A DNA stretch of 64,000 nucleotides from Paenibacillus contaminans (GTDB taxonomy: Bacteria; Bacillota; Bacilli; Paenibacillales; NBRC-103111). The translations under genes were made by a program, and so were the position numbers. Positions 43,561 to 52,898 of the stretch are shown here, in pieces (the stretch's first letter is position 1; the number at the start of each line of letters is the position of its first letter). A model generated the notes under the pieces. That model did not search any database. It worked only from the letters and a program-made list of their open reading frames with translations, and was not told where the DNA came from. The DNA lies in NCBI RefSeq assembly GCF_003285015.1, contig NZ_QMFB01000001.1, forward strand, positions 124,001 through 188,000, read 5' to 3'.

Positions 43561-44945
43561 AAAGCGTCCGAAGCAGGGTCGTTTGGAGTTTTGTCGCCGT
43601 AATCGTGTTTATTATTACCGTGCTTGGTGGTTTGTTTATCGGGACGGTTAAAAAGTATTATTACGGCAGCGCGATCGAAGCGATGCGCGAGCGGGCATCC
43701 GTCACGACCGCTTTTTACAATCAATATGTAACGGCCGGCTTTATTCGGGAAAGAGCCCGCTATATTTTCGAGAATGTGTCTCCCGACGAACTGGCCAAAA
43801 TCGAAGTCATCGACATGAGCGGCCGGCTGGTGCTCGATTCGAACGGCTTTGCCTCATCCGTTACGATTATGACCGATGATGTCAAGCAGGCCATGCAGGG
43901 GGAATCCGGTCAGTGGGTCGGGAGCGATCCGGTTTCGCATGAGAAAATATTGGCGCTGTCGAATGTGCTGTGGGAGAACGACAGGCCGATCGGCATCATC
44001 CGGTTTACGACTTCGCTAACGCTTGTTGATGATGCGATTGCCGGCGTGACCCGACTGGCGCTCGCCGCCGGCTCGATCGTTATTTTGCTGTCGCTTGCGA
44101 TGAGCTTGCTGCTCGCCAGAAGAATCGTGAAGCCGATTCGCGAGCTTACCTCTGTCGCCAAGGTGATGGCGGGAGGCAATTTCAGCAAGAAAGCGATCAT
44201 CCGGCATAACGATGAAATCGGCCATTTGGCGGATACGCTCAACTATTTGTCCGATGAAATTACGAAAAATACCCGGCTGAAGAACGAGTTCATCTCATCC
44301 GTATCCCATGAATTGCGTACGCCCCTCACATCGATAAAAGGCTGGAGCGAGACGCTGCTGTCGGGCGATCTCGAAGACCGGGAGGAAACGAAGCTGGGGC
44401 TGAAGGTCATTACGAAAGAAACCGAACGGTTAATCGGATTGGTCGAGGAACTGCTCGATTTCTCGAAGCTGCAGGCCGGGGCCGTCAAAATAAAGCGGAA
44501 AAGCGTCGATTTGAACAAGCTTGCTGCGGATCTCGGCAATCAGTTTCAAGCGAGCGGTTCTCGTAAAGGTCTTGTGCTAAGCATCGAGCTGAGCAAGGAT
44601 GCTTTGATCATAAGCGGCGATTACAATCGGCTGAAGCAAGTGCTTGTCAATGTAATCGACAATGCTTTAAAATTTACGCCCGTGAGCGGCGAAGTACGAC
44701 TGGAAACGAGCAGCGACAACAAGTTTGCTGTCATTCGCGTTCGCGACAACGGAGACGGGATTTCGCCCGAGGATTTGCCCTTCGTTACCGACAAGTTTTA
44801 TAAGGGAGGAACGAGCCGGCCTGGGAACGGACTCGGCCTGTCGATCAGCAAGGAGCTGGTCGAGCAGCATGGAGGACGTCTTCACTTGGAGAGCCGCTTA
44901 AACGAAGGTACCGTCGTGACCATATTGCTGCCGCTAGCCAAATGA
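43539..44945 (+). CDS. Membrane sensor histidine kinase (HAMP, HisKA, HATPase)
   Basis: A 468-residue kinase: TM1 (about 17-38), an extracytoplasmic sensor of about 125 residues, TM2 (about 166-187) and HAMP. HisKA carries the phospho-accepting His in SSVSHELRTPL, and HATPase_c has NALKFTP (N box), RDNGDGI (G1) and GNGLGLSI (G2). The start lies inside the end of the response-regulator gene, so the two are co-translated. The preceding FG-GAP lipoprotein may present or report the signal. Confidence 0.93.
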   Translation: MEKRSRIKSVRSRVVWSFVAVIVFIITVLGGLFIGTVKKYYYGSAIEAMRERASVTTAFYNQYVTAGFIRERARYIFENVSPDELAKIEVIDMSGRLVLDSNGFASSVTIMTDDVKQAMQGESGQWVGSDPVSHEKILALSNVLWENDRPIGIIRFTTSLTLVDDAIAGVTRLALAAGSIVILLSLAMSLLLARRIVKPIRELTSVAKVMAGGNFSKKAIIRHNDEIGHLADTLNYLSDEITKNTRLKNEFISSVSHELRTPLTSIKGWSETLLSGDLEDREETKLGLKVITKETERLIGLVEELLDFSKLQAGAVKIKRKSVDLNKLAADLGNQFQASGSRKGLVLSIELSKDALIISGDYNRLKQVLVNVIDNALKFTPVSGEVRLETSSDNKFAVIRVRDNGDGISPEDLPFVTDKFYKGGTSRPGNGLGLSISKELVEQHGGRLHLESRLNEGTVVTILLPLAK

Positions 44946-45100
44946 ATGCGAAGCATATCGCTTCCGGTTGGAATCACTCACCTTGCCGCGCTAAGATCCA
45001 TATATTGTTCATCATCGGTTCGAATCGGAATCGATTCCGGCGGCATGGCTGCCGGGAGCAGCGGTATCGGAACTTTTCGAGATAAAGGGGATGCTCAGCA

Positions 45101-45793
45101 ATGCCGAACAATCATGTGCCCGAATCCGCTCATATCGGCCGGCACGTCGTCATCGAAGATGATGTCGTGCTGGGCGAACGAGTGGAGCTCGGGCATTTTT
45201 GCGTGCTTTTGAAGGGAACGGTATTAGGAGACGATGTGAAGGTCGGTTCGCATACCGTGCTTGGCATTCAACCGCGCGGCAGCGCGTTTATGCGGCAAAC
45301 CGGGCAAGCCGCCGACGGCTTGCGCGTCGGCGACCGTACCCGCATCGGAAGCCATGCGACGATTTATTCGGGAAGCCGCATCGGGGACGATGCGTTTGTC
45401 GGCGATCATGCGAGCATACGAGAGGCGGTTTCGATCGGAAACGGAACGGTGGTCGGCCGCGGTGCCATGATCGAGCTGAATACGTCGATCGGCGATCGCT
45501 GTACGATTCAGACTTTGGCCTATGTGACGGGGGATACGGTATTGGAGGACGGCGTTTTTATCGGGCCGTGCGCCTCGATGTCCAATGATAAATATATGGG
45601 AGCAAAGCCGTTTGAGCTGATCGGTCCGCGTTTGCTGCGCGGAGCGAAAATCGGCAGCAACGCCACGCTGCTGCCCGGCGTCGTAATCGGGCAGGGGGCG
45701 ATTGTCGGGGCAGGCTCGGTTGTGACGAGGAATACGGAAACGGCGGAACTGGTGACCGGCGTTCCGGCGAAGCCCCGTCATTATGTCGATTGA
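45101..45793 (+). CDS. Left-handed beta-helix acyltransferase (hexapeptide repeats)
   Basis: A 230-residue protein made almost wholly of hexapeptide repeats ([LIV]-G-x4), such as VVLGERVEL, TRIGSHATIYSGSRIGDDAF and ARLLRGAKIGSNATLLPGVVIGQGAIVGAGSVV. It closes with the typical VTGVPAKPRHYVD. It belongs to the trimeric sugar N/O-acetyltransferase group (WbbJ/WlbB-like). It precedes the repeat-protein/glycosyltransferase cluster and could modify the sugar used there; that is inferred. The 155 bp before it contain a perfect palindrome CGGAATCGATTCCG (45026-45039). Confidence 0.85.
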   Translation: MPNNHVPESAHIGRHVVIEDDVVLGERVELGHFCVLLKGTVLGDDVKVGSHTVLGIQPRGSAFMRQTGQAADGLRVGDRTRIGSHATIYSGSRIGDDAFVGDHASIREAVSIGNGTVVGRGAMIELNTSIGDRCTIQTLAYVTGDTVLEDGVFIGPCASMSNDKYMGAKPFELIGPRLLRGAKIGSNATLLPGVVIGQGAIVGAGSVVTRNTETAELVTGVPAKPRHYVD

Positions 45794-45814
45794 CACATTT
45801 TTCACCTGACCCAT

Positions 45815-45842
45815 ACGCAATCTATGGCGTTCCCATAACGTA
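45815..45842 (+). promoter_or_regulatory. Possible sigma-K promoter of the repeat-protein gene
   Basis: CATAACGTA (45834-45842) fits the sigma-K -10 pattern CATANNNTA, with an AC 17 bp upstream (45815). If real, it would place the repeat protein in the late mother cell. The match is short and uncertain. Confidence 0.3.
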
Positions 45843-45874
45843 TAGTAATTGTTTATAGGGGGGAGGGGGAAAGG

Positions 45875-47602
45875 GTGCCTAACTTTTCTGTATTCAACCC
45901 GGATCCGGACCAGTTGAGATCGCTCATTTTCGGCTTCGACGGCACGGATTCGCAAGCGATAAGCACCGATACGAGCGGCAGGTTGAATGTCGCCGGGGTA
46001 GAGACGATTACCGCCGTAATGGGAGCCACGATTACGAACGGTACGGTGTCGGCGACGATAACCGGGGGCACGTTAAATGCCGTTCAAACGATAACGGCCG
46101 TCTTGGGCGCTACAATTACCGGTGGTACCGTCAACGTCGGAACGATTAATTCGATCGAAACGATTACCGCGGTTCTCGGCGCGACAATCACCGGCGGAAC
46201 GCTGAACGCGGTGCAGACGGTACAGACGGTCGACGCCATACTCGGCGCGACGATCACGGCCGGTACGGTGTCGGCGACAATCACCGGCGGGACGCTGAAC
46301 GCAGTGCAGACGGTGCAGACGGTACAGACGGTCGATGCGATACTCGGCGCGACGATCACGGCCGGTACGGTGTCGGCGACGATCACCGGCGGGACACTGA
46401 ACGCAGTGCAGACGGTGCAGACGGTCGATGCGATACTCGGCGCGACAATCACGGCCGGAACGGTGTCGGCGACAATCACCGGCGGGACGCTGAACGCGGT
46501 GCAGACGGTGCAGACGGTGCAGACAGTCGATGCGATACTCGGCGCGACAATCACGGCCGGAACGGTGTCGGCGACAATCACCGGCGGGACGCTGAACGCG
46601 GTGCAGACGGTGCAGACGGTGCAGACAGTCGATGCGATACTCGGCGCGACAATCACGGCCGGAACGGTGTCGGCGACAATCACCGGCGGGACGCTGAACG
46701 CGGTGCAGACGGTGCAGACGGTGCAGACAGTCGATGCGATACTCGGCGCGACAATCACGGCCGGAACGGTGTCGGCGACAATCACCGGCGGGACGCTGAA
46801 CGCGGTGCAGACGGTGCAGACGGTGCAGACAGTCGATGCGATACTCGGCGCGACAATCACGGCCGGAACGGTGTCGGCGACAATCACCGGCGGGACGCTG
46901 AACGCGGTGCAGACGGTGCAGACGGTGCAGACAGTCGATGCGATACTCGGCGCGACAATCACGGCCGGAACGGTGTCGGCGACAATCACCGGCGGGACGC
47001 TGAACGCGGTGCAGACGGTGCAGACGGTCGATGCGGTACTCGGCGCGACGATCACGGCCGGAACGGTGTCGGCGACGATCACCGGCGGGACACTGAACGC
47101 AGTGCAGACGGTGCAGACGGTCGATGCGATACTCGGCGCGACGATCACGGCCGGTACGGTGTCGGCGACAATCACCGGCGGAACGCTGAATGCGGTGCAA
47201 ACGGTGCAGACGGTCGATGCGGTACTAGGCGCGACGATAACAGCCGGTACGATTACGACTATTTCGCAGGCGAACTTTACGCAATTCAGCACATCCGGTA
47301 TCGTCGTCAACTCGACGACCTATACGGGAATAGCATCCGCATCGATAACGCAGAGCACGTTTCCATATCGTACGTATTCGTATTTTATCGTTAATGCGAC
47401 GGGCAGCGATGCCGTCAATTTGCGCGTGGAAATCAGCTCGGACGGAACGAACTGGTTTATCGACCAGACGTCGACAACTTTAACGGCCGGTACGGCCGTG
47501 CTGGTGCCAAAAAGATTTTTGAAGTATACGCGTTTGGCTTATGCCACGACGCTGCCGGCTACGGCGGCCACGATCAACGTTTATCTGGATGCACAGGTAT
47601 AG
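45875..47602 (+). CDS. Thr/Val-rich tandem-repeat protein with C-terminal DUF6385-like domain
   Basis: A 575-residue protein. A short N-terminal segment (SLIFGFDGTDSQAI, about 15-40) is followed by about fourteen repeats up to residue 460. The mature repeats are 31 or 34 residues of the form AVQTVQTV(QTV)DAILGAT + ITAGTVSATITGGTLN. The alternating Thr/Val/Ile and Gly turns suggest a beta-solenoid or extended beta fibre, with abundant Thr for possible O-glycosylation. The C-terminal 110 residues (IVVNSTTYTG, LRVEISSDGTNWF, KRFLKYTRLAYAT) match a domain seen again at 52437-52898. There is no signal peptide, which fits a mother-cell-assembled spore surface protein. GTG 45875 follows GGAGGGGGAAAGG. 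Confidence 0.8.
   Translation: MPNFSVFNPDPDQLRSLIFGFDGTDSQAISTDTSGRLNVAGVETITAVMGATITNGTVSATITGGTLNAVQTITAVLGATITGGTVNVGTINSIETITAVLGATITGGTLNAVQTVQTVDAILGATITAGTVSATITGGTLNAVQTVQTVQTVDAILGATITAGTVSATITGGTLNAVQTVQTVDAILGATITAGTVSATITGGTLNAVQTVQTVQTVDAILGATITAGTVSATITGGTLNAVQTVQTVQTVDAILGATITAGTVSATITGGTLNAVQTVQTVQTVDAILGATITAGTVSATITGGTLNAVQTVQTVQTVDAILGATITAGTVSATITGGTLNAVQTVQTVQTVDAILGATITAGTVSATITGGTLNAVQTVQTVDAVLGATITAGTVSATITGGTLNAVQTVQTVDAILGATITAGTVSATITGGTLNAVQTVQTVDAVLGATITAGTITTISQANFTQFSTSGIVVNSTTYTGIASASITQSTFPYRTYSYFIVNATGSDAVNLRVEISSDGTNWFIDQTSTTLTAGTAVLVPKRFLKYTRLAYATTLPATAATINVYLDAQV
46200..47255 (+). repeat. Coding tandem repeat array (93/102 bp units)
   Basis: Eleven units of 93 or 102 bp. 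Units beginning at 46439, 46541, 46643, 46745 and 46847 are identical 102-mers, and the unit at 46949 is identical until it loses one 9 bp CAGACGGTG-type (QTV) element. This indicates very recent unit duplication plus 9 bp slippage. Confidence 0.95.
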
Positions 47603-47643
47603 CGGTTAGTAACGGAATAAACGGATAGGGAGGAGCAATCGGC

Positions 47644-48540
47644 ATGGAGTGGCTCGATGATCAAGCTGCGGTTCCCTTCGCGTCATGGCTGCGGCGTGCG
47701 GATGAAATGCTGCAAGCCGGCGAAAGCGAGGCGAAAGCGGAGGCCGAGATGGAAAAGCTTACGGAGGAAGCGCCGGAGCACGCACGAGCCGTAGCACTCA
47801 TCGAGCTGTTGTACCGTGCCGGCTTGTTCCTTGCCGCATTCGATCGAATCGAATCGACCGGTATTGCAGACAGGAAGTTCGATTGCTTGATCCGCCTCGG
47901 GCGTATTGCCGAAGCGAATGAGTGGTTGTGGAGCCGTAAAGCCGATGCGACGGAGGAAGATGCCGGGAAATCCGAAGTCGGCCGGCTGGAGACGGATGAA
48001 TGGCTCTGCCGACTGTTGTTGGCTCCGGAAAAAGCGCAATCGCTGATCGGCCGGCTTTCCTCCTCGTTCGCGGTAAAGCTGTTCGAACGAGCCGTTCAGC
48101 TTGATATATTCCCGATAGCCGAACCGCTGCTCGCCCGCTCGACCGATTTGCTTCCGTACGCCAAATCGCTGTACAGAAACGGATTTGTCATGCGAAGCGC
48201 ACCGATATGGATCGCCTTGGTCGAGAACGGGAAGATCGATCCGGAAGGTTACCGATCGTTAGGTGAAATTTTGTACTGGCGGGGCGTTTATGGGGAGGCT
48301 GCTTCTTTCTTCGAGTACGTATGGAGCTTGAAACCGGATGACGACAAGCTGCGGACGCAGCTGATGCTCGCGAACCTGCGCCGGAGCGGGAAGCTGCTCG
48401 ATGACTCGATGGTTTTGTTTCCGAGTTCGTCCTTCTTGCGCGAAGAACGGCGGAAGGTCGAGGAAGCGATCGGCCGGCTCGAAGCGTCTGAGCCGTTTCC
48501 ACGCTGGTTCGGCTTCGAAAGGATGCGATTTCATGCATGA
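47644..48540 (+). CDS. Helical-repeat (TPR-like) protein of unknown function
   Basis: A 298-residue, all-helical, acidic protein with no catalytic motif. Segments such as GYRSLGEILYWRGVYGEAASFFEYVWSLKPDD read as TPR units. It sits 41 bp after the repeat-protein gene and overlaps the first glycosyltransferase gene by 8 bp, so it is coupled to both. A scaffold or substrate-presenting role for the glycosyltransferases is inferred from context only. ATG 47644 follows GGGAGGAG by 8 nt. Confidence 0.75.
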   Translation: MEWLDDQAAVPFASWLRRADEMLQAGESEAKAEAEMEKLTEEAPEHARAVALIELLYRAGLFLAAFDRIESTGIADRKFDCLIRLGRIAEANEWLWSRKADATEEDAGKSEVGRLETDEWLCRLLLAPEKAQSLIGRLSSSFAVKLFERAVQLDIFPIAEPLLARSTDLLPYAKSLYRNGFVMRSAPIWIALVENGKIDPEGYRSLGEILYWRGVYGEAASFFEYVWSLKPDDDKLRTQLMLANLRRSGKLLDDSMVLFPSSSFLREERRKVEEAIGRLEASEPFPRWFGFERMRFHA

Positions 48541-50365
48541 ACGGCCGCTGCTATCCGCGTGTTTAATCGTCAAGAACGAGCAGCGGGTAATGAAACGCTG
48601 CTTGAGCAGCCTGAAGGGAGTCGCTGACGAGGTTATTGTCGTCGACACGGGCTCGACAGACGCTACCGTTCAAATTTGCCTTGAGAATGGCGCCATTGTG
48701 CATCACGCGGAATGGGAGCATGATTTCGCCAAGGCGCGAAACACGGCTATCGATTTGGCGACGGGGCAATGGGTGCTCGTTCTGGACGCGGATGAGTCGA
48801 TACTGGAGCCGCAGGGAGCCAAGCTCCGCAATTTGTTGAATGCGGAAACGCAAGCGGAAGGGTATTTTGTTAAGGTCATTAATTATTATGGTTACGGACA
48901 TAAAGTACTGGGCGCCTCCGTCAGTTCGTCGATGCGTCTATTTCGCAATAACCCGCAATATCGCTACAAAGGGAAAATTCACGAGCAGATCGTCGAACCG
49001 ATCCTCCAGGCGAATCCTAAGGCGGCGTTATTGTTTACGGACCTTGAAATCGAGCACGACGGCTATTTGACGGAAGTCGTACGGGACAAAGGCAAATCGC
49101 GGCGCAATATCGAGCTTCTCGAAAGGGAAGTGGAGGAGCACGGGGATCCCTTTCAACGATACAATATCGCGGTTGAATACATTCGGGCCGGAGAGTACGA
49201 GCGGGCGCTAAAGCAGCTCCGGCTGTGCAAGCTGGCTGACCGGTTTTTGCTAAGAAGCTATGCGCATATCGTAATGAAGCGGGAAATCGATACGCTTGAT
49301 TACATGGGGCGGTACGAGGAAGCGCTCGTCGTTTGCGATGAGGCGGCGCGTGCTTTCGCGGATTTTCCGGACATCTTTCTAAGCAAGGGAATATGCAGCT
49401 ACCGTCTAGGCCGCTGGGAAGAAGCGGAGACGGCTTTGACAAGAGCGCTTGAAATCGGCGAAGCGCCTCCGCAATATAGCTCCAATCGGGGAACCGGCTC
49501 CTATCAGGCCACTTTTTATATGGGAAAGCTGTGTGAGCGGACCAAAAGATACGACGACGCGATCCGCTGGTACTTGTTCACTTTGCGGATGAAGCCGGAT
49601 TCGCTTCCGCCTTTTTTACGGATTATCCGTTTACTGGTGAGATTAGCCGAACGATCGCAATGGCTAGCCAAAGTAGAGGAGCTTTTTACAATCGATTCCG
49701 CCCGAACTTGGTGGAGCGTCGCGCTTGCTTTTTATCAGCTCGGGCTTTACGAAGAAACGCTGAAGGTGCTTGGGGAACGCGCCATGCCGGAGGAGAAAAA
49801 GGCGGAAAGCGACTGGCTGACGATACGCTGCCTGTTTCTGCTCGTCGATGAGGGGGAAAAAAGCGAATTTGCCGCTCAATGGACGGCGGCCAAAGGATCG
49901 CCGGTTAAATGCGTTTTTTATGCCTCGCTGCTGTCAAACGATGCTTCGGCGGCGCGGGCTTCCTTGCCGCTGCTGGAAAACGCAGGGGAGGACCCGCTTA
50001 CGAGGGCATTGTATCGGCATCTGTTGGCAGATGACAATCAGCTCGCCGTCGATCCTGTCTTGATGACGCATATTTCGCAGCAGCTGTGGAGCGAGCTGGC
50101 TTTTTTGCATCATATGTCCAGGAAGCACGGGCTTCCGATGCTTGCCGCACGCATTCAAACGTTCTGGCAAGCTGCGATCGCTTTCGCGCCGGATCCGGCG
50201 AAGAAAATCGAAGGACAGTTTGCGTGGGTCCGGACGCTTCATGTGCGCATTCATCAACTGATTCTCTCGGCACCCCAATCAAGTGTGAGTGCGGAAATGT
50301 GGAATGAAACGAGTGATTATTTAATGCCGTTAATTGATGATCTGTTTTTGGGGGAAACGGTATGA
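48533..50365 (+). CDS. GT2 glycosyltransferase with TPR region (SunS-like), first copy
   Basis: A 610-residue protein. The GT-A domain (about 1-240) has SACLIVKNEQRVMKRCLSSL, VIVVDTGSTDATVQI and the metal-binding DAD in WVLVLDADES, then MRLFRNNPQYRYKGKIHEQI typical of this GT2 subgroup. The rest is TPR-like repeats. This layout resembles peptide/protein glycosyltransferases such as SunS and TPR-GT2 proteins next to surface repeat proteins. The start overlaps the preceding stop, and the end overlaps the next GT (ATGA). Confidence 0.87.
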   Translation: MHERPLLSACLIVKNEQRVMKRCLSSLKGVADEVIVVDTGSTDATVQICLENGAIVHHAEWEHDFAKARNTAIDLATGQWVLVLDADESILEPQGAKLRNLLNAETQAEGYFVKVINYYGYGHKVLGASVSSSMRLFRNNPQYRYKGKIHEQIVEPILQANPKAALLFTDLEIEHDGYLTEVVRDKGKSRRNIELLEREVEEHGDPFQRYNIAVEYIRAGEYERALKQLRLCKLADRFLLRSYAHIVMKREIDTLDYMGRYEEALVVCDEAARAFADFPDIFLSKGICSYRLGRWEEAETALTRALEIGEAPPQYSSNRGTGSYQATFYMGKLCERTKRYDDAIRWYLFTLRMKPDSLPPFLRIIRLLVRLAERSQWLAKVEELFTIDSARTWWSVALAFYQLGLYEETLKVLGERAMPEEKKAESDWLTIRCLFLLVDEGEKSEFAAQWTAAKGSPVKCVFYASLLSNDASAARASLPLLENAGEDPLTRALYRHLLADDNQLAVDPVLMTHISQQLWSELAFLHHMSRKHGLPMLAARIQTFWQAAIAFAPDPAKKIEGQFAWVRTLHVRIHQLILSAPQSSVSAEMWNETSDYLMPLIDDLFLGETV

Positions 50366-52338
50366 ACGGTAGGAAGGACGAAGCTGCCGAAATCGGCATA
50401 ACGCTCTGCATGATCGTGAAGAACGAGGAAGAAACAATCGGCCGCTGTCTGCTCTCCGCCAAGCCTTTCGTTTCGGCGATCGTCGTTGTCGATACGGGCT
50501 CGGACGATCGAACGGCCGAGATTGCCCGCGAATTCGGAGCGCTCGTCGTCACGTTTCCGTGGAGCGGTCATTTCGGGGAGGCGCGGAACGCCGCTTTTCC
50601 TCATGTACGAACTCCGTGGATTCTTATGCTCGATGCCGATGAGGAGATCGTTTCATGGGACGAGAGGCAGATGTCGTCGGCGCTTGCCGATCCGGAAACA
50701 GCCGGTCTTTATGTGAGTATCCGAAACTACTCGGAGCCGCCGCCTGGGGGACGTTACGAACAAGACGCGGCGGTTCGTTTGTTTCGCCCGCTCCCGGGAG
50801 CCGCTTACCGGGGGCGCATCCACGAGGATATAAGCAAGCCGTTAACCGAGCTGTATCCGCAAGCGAAGCTGGGCAGCGCTTCAGTCGGGATTGCCCACTA
50901 TGGGTATGCTTGGGATGCTGAAGCCGCCGGACTGAAGCACGAGCGAAACCTGCGGCTTTTGCGGCTGGCAATCGAAGAGGAGCCGGAAGAGCCGTATTAT
51001 GTTTATGCGCTTGGAACCGAATATTTTATACGGGCGCAGTATGCGGATGCGGCGGCAGCATTCGATGGAATCGACGGACGGCTGCCGGAAAATGCGGGTT
51101 ACGCAGCCGACTGCATGTATAAGCATGCTTTTGCTCATTATCGATCGGGAAATCGTGAACGCGCTCTGACGCTTGTTGAACTCGGCTTGGAACGAAGCGG
51201 CGAATATGCGGATCTGCTTGAGCTGAAAGCTGTACTCTTGATTGAATGCGGTCGACTGGAAGCGGCTTACCTTTGCGTGTCGGGGATAAAGCGGGAGACG
51301 GAAGCGGAAGCTTCGAGAATCGATTACGTTCATGGAATCATTGCCGAGAAGCTGTTCAATTTTGCGGAAGCGGCGGACTTTTATACCCGCGCCTTACTGG
51401 CGGATCCACGTCTGAAGCACGCTTATTCCCGTTTGCTGGATATCCGGCTTGCTTTGTGCTTGATTAACGACGCGGCCAGTGACGAGTTTGATTGTACGAC
51501 ATCGCAAATACGGGAGGAAATCGTGCACGATAGCGTGAATAAGGCCATGCTGAACATCGTTCGCGACCTTGTCGAGCTTCATCATGCGATGAACGGTGAG
51601 GACAAGTGGCGATCGTTTTTTTTGCACGCGCTGAAATGGGGACTCGGCGGTTACTCCCTTCAAGTCATGTCGGCTATGAGAGATACGGAGGCGCAGCCCG
51701 AGCTCCTTTATCTTAAAGCCGTTTGTCATGCCCAACAAGGCGAAACGAAAGCAGCTGTCCGGATGCTGAACGAGCTTTCCGGGAAATGGGGCGGGCTCCA
51801 GGTCGTGATTACCGGCTGGGCGGCGCTTCATGCCGATTATGAGAGAAACGGAGCGGGGGGGACTGTCGTTCTCGACCGGCTTAACGAGCACGGAAGCCGA
51901 TATCCCGAGCTTGAGCCGCTTGTCCGATCGCTGCTGGGTCAAGAGCATCGTGCGGTTGACGAACGATTATATGAGCGAACGGCGTTCGCCTTATTGCTTA
52001 CCGGAGCATGGAGCGCATTCGGTTATGTGTTTGAAAAGATAAGCGGGCGGTTCGCTCGGCTGATTCCCAAAGAATGGATTCCGGCTTTGATGCGCGCGCC
52101 GCACTCGATTCAAAAGCTTGTATGCCAATCCGCGGCATGCCGGTATGACGCTCTCGCCTTCAGCGAGCAAATCGCCGTTGCCGCGCTTTACGGCTTGTCC
52201 GGTCAGAAGGTGGAAGCGCTGCGTTTGTTCACCATATTGTCCTCCCGAAATCCGGATCGCTTGGAGCCTAGGATCGGCATGCATGCTGTGTTATGCCAAT
52301 CGAATGCGGCGTTGTTCAGGCTGGTTTTAAACGAGTAA
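50362..52338 (+). CDS. GT2 glycosyltransferase with TPR region (SunS-like), second copy
   Basis: A 658-residue paralogue of the previous gene. GT-A: TLCMIVKNEEETIGRCLLS, IVVVDTGSDDRTAEIA, ILMLDADEEI and VRLFRPLPGAAYRGRIHED. The C-terminal 400 residues are helical repeats, more diverged than in the first copy. The two GTs probably act in sequence or on different acceptor sites of the same substrate (inferred). It ends the coupled operon that begins with the repeat protein. Confidence 0.87.
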   Translation: MNGRKDEAAEIGITLCMIVKNEEETIGRCLLSAKPFVSAIVVVDTGSDDRTAEIAREFGALVVTFPWSGHFGEARNAAFPHVRTPWILMLDADEEIVSWDERQMSSALADPETAGLYVSIRNYSEPPPGGRYEQDAAVRLFRPLPGAAYRGRIHEDISKPLTELYPQAKLGSASVGIAHYGYAWDAEAAGLKHERNLRLLRLAIEEEPEEPYYVYALGTEYFIRAQYADAAAAFDGIDGRLPENAGYAADCMYKHAFAHYRSGNRERALTLVELGLERSGEYADLLELKAVLLIECGRLEAAYLCVSGIKRETEAEASRIDYVHGIIAEKLFNFAEAADFYTRALLADPRLKHAYSRLLDIRLALCLINDAASDEFDCTTSQIREEIVHDSVNKAMLNIVRDLVELHHAMNGEDKWRSFFLHALKWGLGGYSLQVMSAMRDTEAQPELLYLKAVCHAQQGETKAAVRMLNELSGKWGGLQVVITGWAALHADYERNGAGGTVVLDRLNEHGSRYPELEPLVRSLLGQEHRAVDERLYERTAFALLLTGAWSAFGYVFEKISGRFARLIPKEWIPALMRAPHSIQKLVCQSAACRYDALAFSEQIAVAALYGLSGQKVEALRLFTILSSRNPDRLEPRIGMHAVLCQSNAALFRLVLNE

Positions 52339-52436
52339 CCGCGACGTTCTGATCGGGGAATATCCGGTTTGTCGCAGAAGGTATATGCCGTGTGCCGGCG
52401 TCCCGCTTGTGAGCGGGACGGCCCGGGGCGCTCGCT

Positions 52437-52898
52437 TTACCGGAGTTGCCCCTGATAATAGACCTGAACCTTCGCGGTATCTGAAGGGTTTTTGGCTTTC
52501 ACGCATAAACGCGTATATTTCAAAAAACGGAGCGGAACGATTACGTTTTTGCCGCCGCCCGCCACGACATCCTGCACATCCTTGGCAAAATCGACGGCGT
52601 TCGGACTCACTTCTACCTTCGCTTCGACGGGAGCTCCGCTTTTGTTGATAACCGCATAAGTGTAAACGGACATGTTGGAAGTGTTCTGCATGGGCAAGCA
52701 GTGCCAATTCCCGTCCGCAATGACGGAAGGGAAAATCTGCTCCACGAAACGCCCGCACGAGCCGGTTTGCCGGCGATTTTTTTTGTCTTTTTTTTTGCAG
52801 GAATTTTTCTTGCCCGGCCGTTTCGGCCTGCATAGTTTCTTCAAAGTGCTGCAGCATTCTTGTACCGGAAATAGCGACGATTTTCCGCTGGCCTTCAT
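52437..52898 (-). CDS. Lys/Cys-rich protein with DUF6385-like C-terminal domain
   Basis: About 153 residues. The N-terminal 50 are very basic and Cys-rich (VQECCSTLKKLCRPKRPGKK, SCKKKDKKNRR, GSCGRF). The C-terminal 85 (MSVYTYAVINKSGAPVEAKV, PLRFLKYTRLCVK, VQVYYQGQLR) share the RFLKYTRL pattern and terminal VYY/VYL strand with the end of the tandem-repeat protein. The basic, Cys-rich head looks like a spore coat or crust component. ATG 52898 (after GGGGGAA) or ATG 52913 (after GGAG) could be the start. It is convergent with the glycosyltransferase operon. Confidence 0.75.
   Translation of the reverse strand: MKASGKSSLFPVQECCSTLKKLCRPKRPGKKNSCKKKDKKNRRQTGSCGRFVEQIFPSVIADGNWHCLPMQNTSNMSVYTYAVINKSGAPVEAKVEVSPNAVDFAKDVQDVVAGGGKNVIVPLRFLKYTRLCVKAKNPSDTAKVQVYYQGQLR

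Noticed and set aside
46200..47255. CRISPR-like appearance of regularly spaced repeats
   Set aside because: There are no unique spacers; units are contiguous, in frame and translated as one protein. No cas genes are nearby.
46073..47310. Two very long antisense open frames (375 and 408 codons) across the tandem-repeat gene
   Set aside because: They arise because the repeat unit length is a multiple of three and contains no stop in those frames. The sense frame has a strong SD, a start and a recognisable C-terminal domain.
52400..52419. Perfect 8 bp hairpin GTCCCGCT/AGCGGGAC after the second glycosyltransferase
   Set aside because: No T-tract on either strand, so I did not call it a terminator.
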